Below are positions 60,144-63,272 of a stretch of DNA of 63,272 nt, piece by piece. The stretch covers positions 1-63,272 of the forward strand of contig JAJEEK010000113.1 of NCBI GenBank assembly GCA_022821065.1, read 5' to 3'. A program made the position numbers and the translations under genes. This DNA is from Candidatus Poribacteria bacterium. GTDB lineage: Bacteria; Poribacteria; WGA-4E; WGA-3G. Each line of letters starts with the position of its first letter. Positions within the stretch are counted from its first letter, which is position 1. The notes under the pieces are model-generated. The model searched no databases. It was given only the letters and a program-made list of their open reading frames with translations, and was not told the DNA's origin.

Positions 60144-60208
60144 CCCTGATAAGGGGATTTAGGGGGTTGGTTCTTAAAGTTCCCTGATAAGGGGGATTTA
60201 GGGGGTTG
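60144..60208. repeat. Two direct copies of a 26-27 bp G-rich repeat
   Basis: CCCTGATAAGGGGATTTAGG and its near copy (with one extra G) occur at 60,144 and 60,182, each ending in GGGGGTTG. Each unit can fold as CCCTGATAAGGG. It lies between a PhyH and a methyltransferase gene. Confidence 0.75.
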
Positions 60209-60267
60209 AATACCGGACATTGAGAGTATCTCGGTAATTCTGAAATCTGCCATAGACAAAACCTATT

Positions 60268-61023
60268 ATGTCAAGCACCGAACTCAAAACCACTTTCAAT
60301 ACTGCTGCAATGCTTTATGAAGATGTCCGGCCCGGATATCCTGATGAACTGATTCAGGATGTCGTGGGACTCTCTGGACTCAGCGATCACAGCAGAATCC
60401 TTGAAGTCGGATGCGGTACCGGAAAAGCAACTCAACCCTTTGCGGAACGCGGATACGAATTAGTCTGTCTGGACATTGGTGCCGACTTGATTGCTGTTGC
60501 GACGGAAAAATTAAAGAAATTTCCAAATGTTTCGTTTATCGAACAAACGTTTGAGGAATGGGCATCAGACGGAGAGTTTGATCTGATTATCTCTGCCACC
60601 GCCTTTCATTGGGTAGATCCAAAAGTGAGATACCTGAAGGCATCCGAAGTGCTTAAATCAAGGGGTTTCCTTGCCGTTTTCTCCAACCAACATATCAGAA
60701 AGGATGAGGGATTCTTTGCGGAAAGTCAGCGTCTTTATGATAAATACTACGCTCCGCTGACCACGAGTGATCCTACACACGCCACAAACTTTCCGGGTGT
60801 GGAAGCTTTTCAAGATCCAATTAAACGCGTCTATCCGTGGAGCCAAACGTATTCATCTGAGCAGTACATCAAACTCTTGGGGACGTATTCAGGGCATATC
60901 GCGTTGCCAGAGAAAAATAAACGTCTCTTGTTTGAGGGGATTGCCAATCTCATTGAGACAAAGTATGAGGGTCAGATAACCAAATACTACGAAGCCGTTC
61001 TTGACTTTCGGGAGACAAAATGA
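60268..61023 (+). CDS. Class I SAM-dependent methyltransferase (ubiquinone/trans-aconitate type)
   Basis: 251 residues. The motif ILEVGCGTGKATQPFAERGYELVCLDIG is a textbook SAM site. FDLIISATAFHWVDPKVRYLKASEVLKSRGFLAVF is the matching motif II-III block of the trans-aconitate and menaquinone-type methyltransferases. The target is a small molecule. No good ribosome-binding site is seen before ATG 60268. The last codons overlap the enolase gene by four bases. Confidence 0.87.
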   Translation: MSSTELKTTFNTAAMLYEDVRPGYPDELIQDVVGLSGLSDHSRILEVGCGTGKATQPFAERGYELVCLDIGADLIAVATEKLKKFPNVSFIEQTFEEWASDGEFDLIISATAFHWVDPKVRYLKASEVLKSRGFLAVFSNQHIRKDEGFFAESQRLYDKYYAPLTTSDPTHATNFPGVEAFQDPIKRVYPWSQTYSSEQYIKLLGTYSGHIALPEKNKRLLFEGIANLIETKYEGQITKYYEAVLDFRETK

Positions 61024-62096
61024 AAATTACAAAAGTCGAAACGTTCCAGATTGAGACCCCGCGTTATTACGGACACATATCTGGGCATGTCATCGTCAAA
61101 GTCTATGTAGACGACGGTCCTATAGGGTTAGGGGAAGCCTCGGACAGCAGAGCCGAAGATTTAGCGGCGGTCACCAAACGCTACAACGATTTACTCGTTG
61201 GACGTGATGCGACCCGTATTACAGAGATCAATGAGTTGCTACGGACACAGGATTTCGGTAGCACAGTCAGCAATCTGCACCTCGCTTCCGCGATTGACCT
61301 CGCGCTTTATGACCTGAATGGCAAGGTCCAAGGCGTACCCGTCTATCAGATGCTTGGTGGTAAAATGCGAGACAGCGTCTATTGCTGCTATCCGATCTTT
61401 GGGTGGCAGACGAAGGAAGATTTTGAGCAGACGGCGGGCTATTTGCAACGGTTGATAGATCTCGGACACCACCTTTTCCGTTATTATGTATCCGGTGACA
61501 GTGCCTTGGATGACCGGTTCCTAACTGAGATGAAGTCAAGGTTTGGCGAGCAGATTAAGCTCAAACAGATCGATTTCTCTGGTCGATTCAGCGATTGGGA
61601 GACGGCTGTCCGTTACGCCGATGTCCTTCGGCATCACGCGCCCTACCATTTTGAACAACCCTCACGAGACTTGCAAGTGTCTGCGGAGTTCACCAAACGT
61701 ATGGATTTACCCGTAAGTCGGCACATTAGCAGTTTAGCGCACGGATACGAGGCAGCCGAACGCGGGGCTTGTACTGTCTTCAATGTCGCGTGTGTCGCAG
61801 GCGGTCCAACCCATATCCGTCGTCTCTTTGCGTTAGCAGAGGCAGCTGGACTCGAATGCCTGATTGGCACGGATCAGGAATCGACGCTTGGGACAGCGGC
61901 GCAAATCCACGTCGGTATTTCAATGCCGAACCTTACCCTCCCTTGCGATCCGATGGGACCCATCCTCTATACCGCATCACCAGCGAAGGCGCGCATCCGA
62001 GCGGAAGCCAGCCATCTCTATCCGCCTGAACAACCGGGACTGGGTGTCGAATTAGATAAGGAAAAACTCAGGGCGTTAACAGTCGCATCGGCATAA
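61020..62096 (+). CDS. Enolase-superfamily protein lacking the usual lysine motif
   Basis: 358 residues. The capping domain and barrel are recognisable: LGEASDSRAEDLAAV, SAIDLALYDLNGKVQGVPVYQMLGG, then metal-site strands LKQIDFSG and YHFEQPSRD. The K-x-K that serves as the base in most mandelate racemase and muconate lactonising enzymes is replaced by FRYYVSG, and the third metal ligand strand reads PVSRHISS rather than having an acidic residue. It may use other residues or have lost enzymatic function. It overlaps the methyltransferase gene (ATGA), so they are co-translated. Confidence 0.78.
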   Translation: MKITKVETFQIETPRYYGHISGHVIVKVYVDDGPIGLGEASDSRAEDLAAVTKRYNDLLVGRDATRITEINELLRTQDFGSTVSNLHLASAIDLALYDLNGKVQGVPVYQMLGGKMRDSVYCCYPIFGWQTKEDFEQTAGYLQRLIDLGHHLFRYYVSGDSALDDRFLTEMKSRFGEQIKLKQIDFSGRFSDWETAVRYADVLRHHAPYHFEQPSRDLQVSAEFTKRMDLPVSRHISSLAHGYEAAERGACTVFNVACVAGGPTHIRRLFALAEAAGLECLIGTDQESTLGTAAQIHVGISMPNLTLPCDPMGPILYTASPAKARIRAEASHLYPPEQPGLGVELDKEKLRALTVASA

Positions 62097-62190
62097 GATT
62101 CAAAAATTGAGAAAATCCGATAACTTATCTAAAACTATACTATAGTTTGGACAATCTCCGTCAGGTTGATATCCGGTTTTCAAGAAATAC

Positions 62191-62350
62191 CCCAAGTTGC
62201 TACTCACAGATTTTGAGCGTTTCAACACAGTTTTTCAGACACTTTCCCCACCCCAGAGGGGTGAAATTGCTTCGCAGTGAGAATAGAAAATGGCGTATTC
62301 AACGCTTGCACTCCAGCGGAGTGCAATGTGTTAAATAGGTGCTATAATTT
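62191..62350. repeat. Repeat family C element, second copy (degenerate)
   Basis: It begins CCCAAGTTGCTACT like the element at 38,404 and holds hairpins CACCCC-AGA-GGGGTG and CACTCC-AGC-GGAGTG. The right end has decayed. A direct repeat of about 17 bp (TATAGTTTGGACAATCT, 62,141; TATAATTTGGACAATTT, 62,343) flanks it. A third hairpin of the same kind (GCCCC-AGA-GGGGC) lies near 62,462. Confidence 0.6.
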
Positions 62351-62582
62351 GGACAATTTCTGCCGTGGGCATGTCCAGTTTTGAAAGCATGCTGATTTTT
62401 CTCAAAGTTCCTTATACAAACGCTGCTTGCAGAAAAATAAAATCCGAGGCACCAAAGCGCAGCCCCAGAGGGGCGAAATGTTTGTAGAAACTGCTTTCTC
62501 TTGCTTGCAATCTTTTACGAATCGGTGTATAATTTTACGTTAGCACTGAATACGGAAGAAGGTGGAGGCTTCAAACAGAAAG

Positions 62583-62620
62583 AGGACTTACCCACACTGA
62601 TCTTTTGTACCACAAACTGT
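62583..62620. mobile_element. MITE family A, left-end fragment
   Basis: About 38 bases match the left part of MITE family A (AGGACTTAC, CTTTTGTACCACAAACTGT) and then stop. The rest of the element is missing. Confidence 0.6.
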
Positions 62621-62639
62621 ATGAAGTTTAAGGAAATAT

Positions 62640-62734
62640 TTCGGTAATTCTATATTTCCCCAGGCCCGGTAGGGTTTTTGCTTGGGTGTTTCTTCTGTTT
62701 CCAACTGCGTCGGGCTTCCCTAAAAATTACCGAA
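62640..62734. repeat. Repeat family D element
   Basis: 95 bp with a perfect 10-bp terminal inverted repeat (TTCGGTAATT). The interior contains GCTTGGGTGTTTCTTC, which recurs inverted near 54,426 and in part near 38,440. The gap 62,097-62,963 contains at least four repeat types and no gene that I can support. Confidence 0.6.
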
Positions 62735-62963
62735 TTAACGACTTGTGCTAATTGTTTGACAGAGGTATCATTCACACGGAAACCTTTCTTTGTAGCGTAT
62801 GCTGTTAGCTTGCGCTATAACAAGTCCGATTTCTAATAGATAACACTACAAAGTCAACGATATGGCGCACCTACGAGAAACGAAGCAAAATTAACTGGTA
62901 CAAATCGTAAGTTTACTAAATCTATTAACAGGAAGGAAAACATCCAACAGGGAGAAAATATTT

Positions 62964-63272
62964 GTGAACACAAATCCACCTGAAACGCAAGTCGTCAGTG
63001 TCCCCGACGGTTCCATCCGTGATTATGTTGATGGAAAAGTCCGCAAAGACACACCAGAAGAATATGTCCGCCAGACAATTGAGAAAAGATTGATCAATGA
63101 ACACAAATACAAACGGGAACAGATCAAAATCGAGTTCGGTTTGAAACTGGGATCTCGCCGTCCGCGTGCTGATATTGTAGTATTCCCTAAAGACGCTTCT
63201 GAATTGACACAAGATAATGTGTGGATGATTGTTGAATGCAAGAGTGAAAAAGTAGAACCCAAAAATAAAAAA
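62964..63272 (+). CDS. N-terminal part of a restriction-type protein (HsdR-N-like PD-(D/E)XK domain), partial
   Basis: The frame begins at GTG 62964 (GGGAG upstream) and runs off the right edge after 103 residues. It has RDYVDGKVRKDTPEEYVRQ, EKRLINEHKYKREQI, GSRRPRADIVVFPKD and WMIVECKSEK: the order and the D and E-x-K residues of the HsdR N-terminal nuclease-like domain (HSDR_N_2). That domain occurs at the front of N6-adenine DNA methylases and restriction enzymes. Which one this is depends on sequence beyond the window. The gene borders the repeat-rich gap. Confidence 0.75.
   Translation, partial: MNTNPPETQVVSVPDGSIRDYVDGKVRKDTPEEYVRQTIEKRLINEHKYKREQIKIEFGLKLGSRRPRADIVVFPKDASELTQDNVWMIVECKSEKVEPKNKK

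Noticed and set aside
62925..63212. Minus-strand open frame of 95 codons at the right edge
   Set aside because: It is opposite the HsdR-N-like gene, whose motifs and ribosome-binding site are convincing.
1..63272. tRNA, rRNA or known riboswitch genes
   Set aside because: Reading both strands, I found no cloverleaf, rRNA segment or recognisable riboswitch core. A covariance-model search would be needed to exclude small structured RNAs.

Overview
The window is about 63 kb of a single bacterial chromosome segment with about 50 protein genes, no rRNA or tRNA that I can recognise, and no CRISPR array. The gene content is very like that of Candidatus Poribacteria and related sponge-associated or marine uncultured bacteria: phytanoyl-CoA dioxygenases, a sulfatase, Gfo/Idh/MocA oxidoreductases, enolase-superfamily sugar-acid enzymes, secreted LamG proteins, a DUF5916 outer-membrane protein, a CehA/McbA metallo-enzyme, lamin-tail and TPR proteins, and many intergenic mini-elements. 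No phylogenetic marker is present, so this assignment is inference. Promoters fit a housekeeping sigma-70 consensus well (TTGACx, 17-18 bp, TATAAT-like). Several of them lie inside the longest open frames and so fix shorter gene starts.

Layout. 1-1,000: end of an unknown gene, a C-terminally truncated XisI gene, and a coiled-coil membrane protein sharing a 51-bp repeat with it. 1,041-11,511 (minus strand): catabolic block with PhyH dioxygenase, LamG protein, Gfo/Idh oxidoreductase, Asp-box propeller, phosphohexomutase, sulfatase, methyltransferase, M29 aminopeptidase and a DUF123 protein. 11,676-14,869: divergent pair, a PD-(D/E)XK protein with a GIEQ repeat and a large membrane protein. 14,855-28,078: five GNAT acetyltransferases (two clearly paralogous), two ankyrin proteins, an APH-like kinase, malate/tartrate dehydrogenase, gamma-glutamyltransferase, sugar isomerase, an orphan antitoxin-like HTH, a second LamG protein, a monooxygenase and an alcohol dehydrogenase. 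28,266-30,752: DUF5916 barrel protein preceded by a candidate 37-residue membrane microprotein under a strong promoter. 30,977-41,569 (plus strand): a lamin-tail protein, then a tandem array of four growing lipoproteins that combine trypsin-like protease domains with TPR domains. 41,595-48,366 (minus): PhyH, aspartic protease, propeller hydrolase, and an asymmetric ABC exporter pair. 48,531-62,096: Nudix, DUF2283-enolase-methyltransferase-deaminase operon, Gfo/Idh, nucleoside phosphorylase-like gene, CehA-like protein, a tandem duplication of a zinc-ribbon membrane gene plus PhyH, then a methyltransferase-enolase pair. 62,097-63,272: repeat-filled gap and the start of a restriction-type gene.

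The catabolic genes look suited to stripping and rearranging sulfated or acidic sugars and methylated or branched substrates taken from outside the cell. The lipoprotein array is the most unusual part. Its four members share a signal peptide, ribosome-binding leader and last TPR, but differ in the number of protease domains and TPRs. Two of the seven protease domains have lost catalytic residues, and a leader without a gene marks the array end.

At least four families of short mobile or palindromic elements are present, three of them with internal evidence of insertion: target duplications, a truncated reading frame, or a junction inside a duplicated gene.
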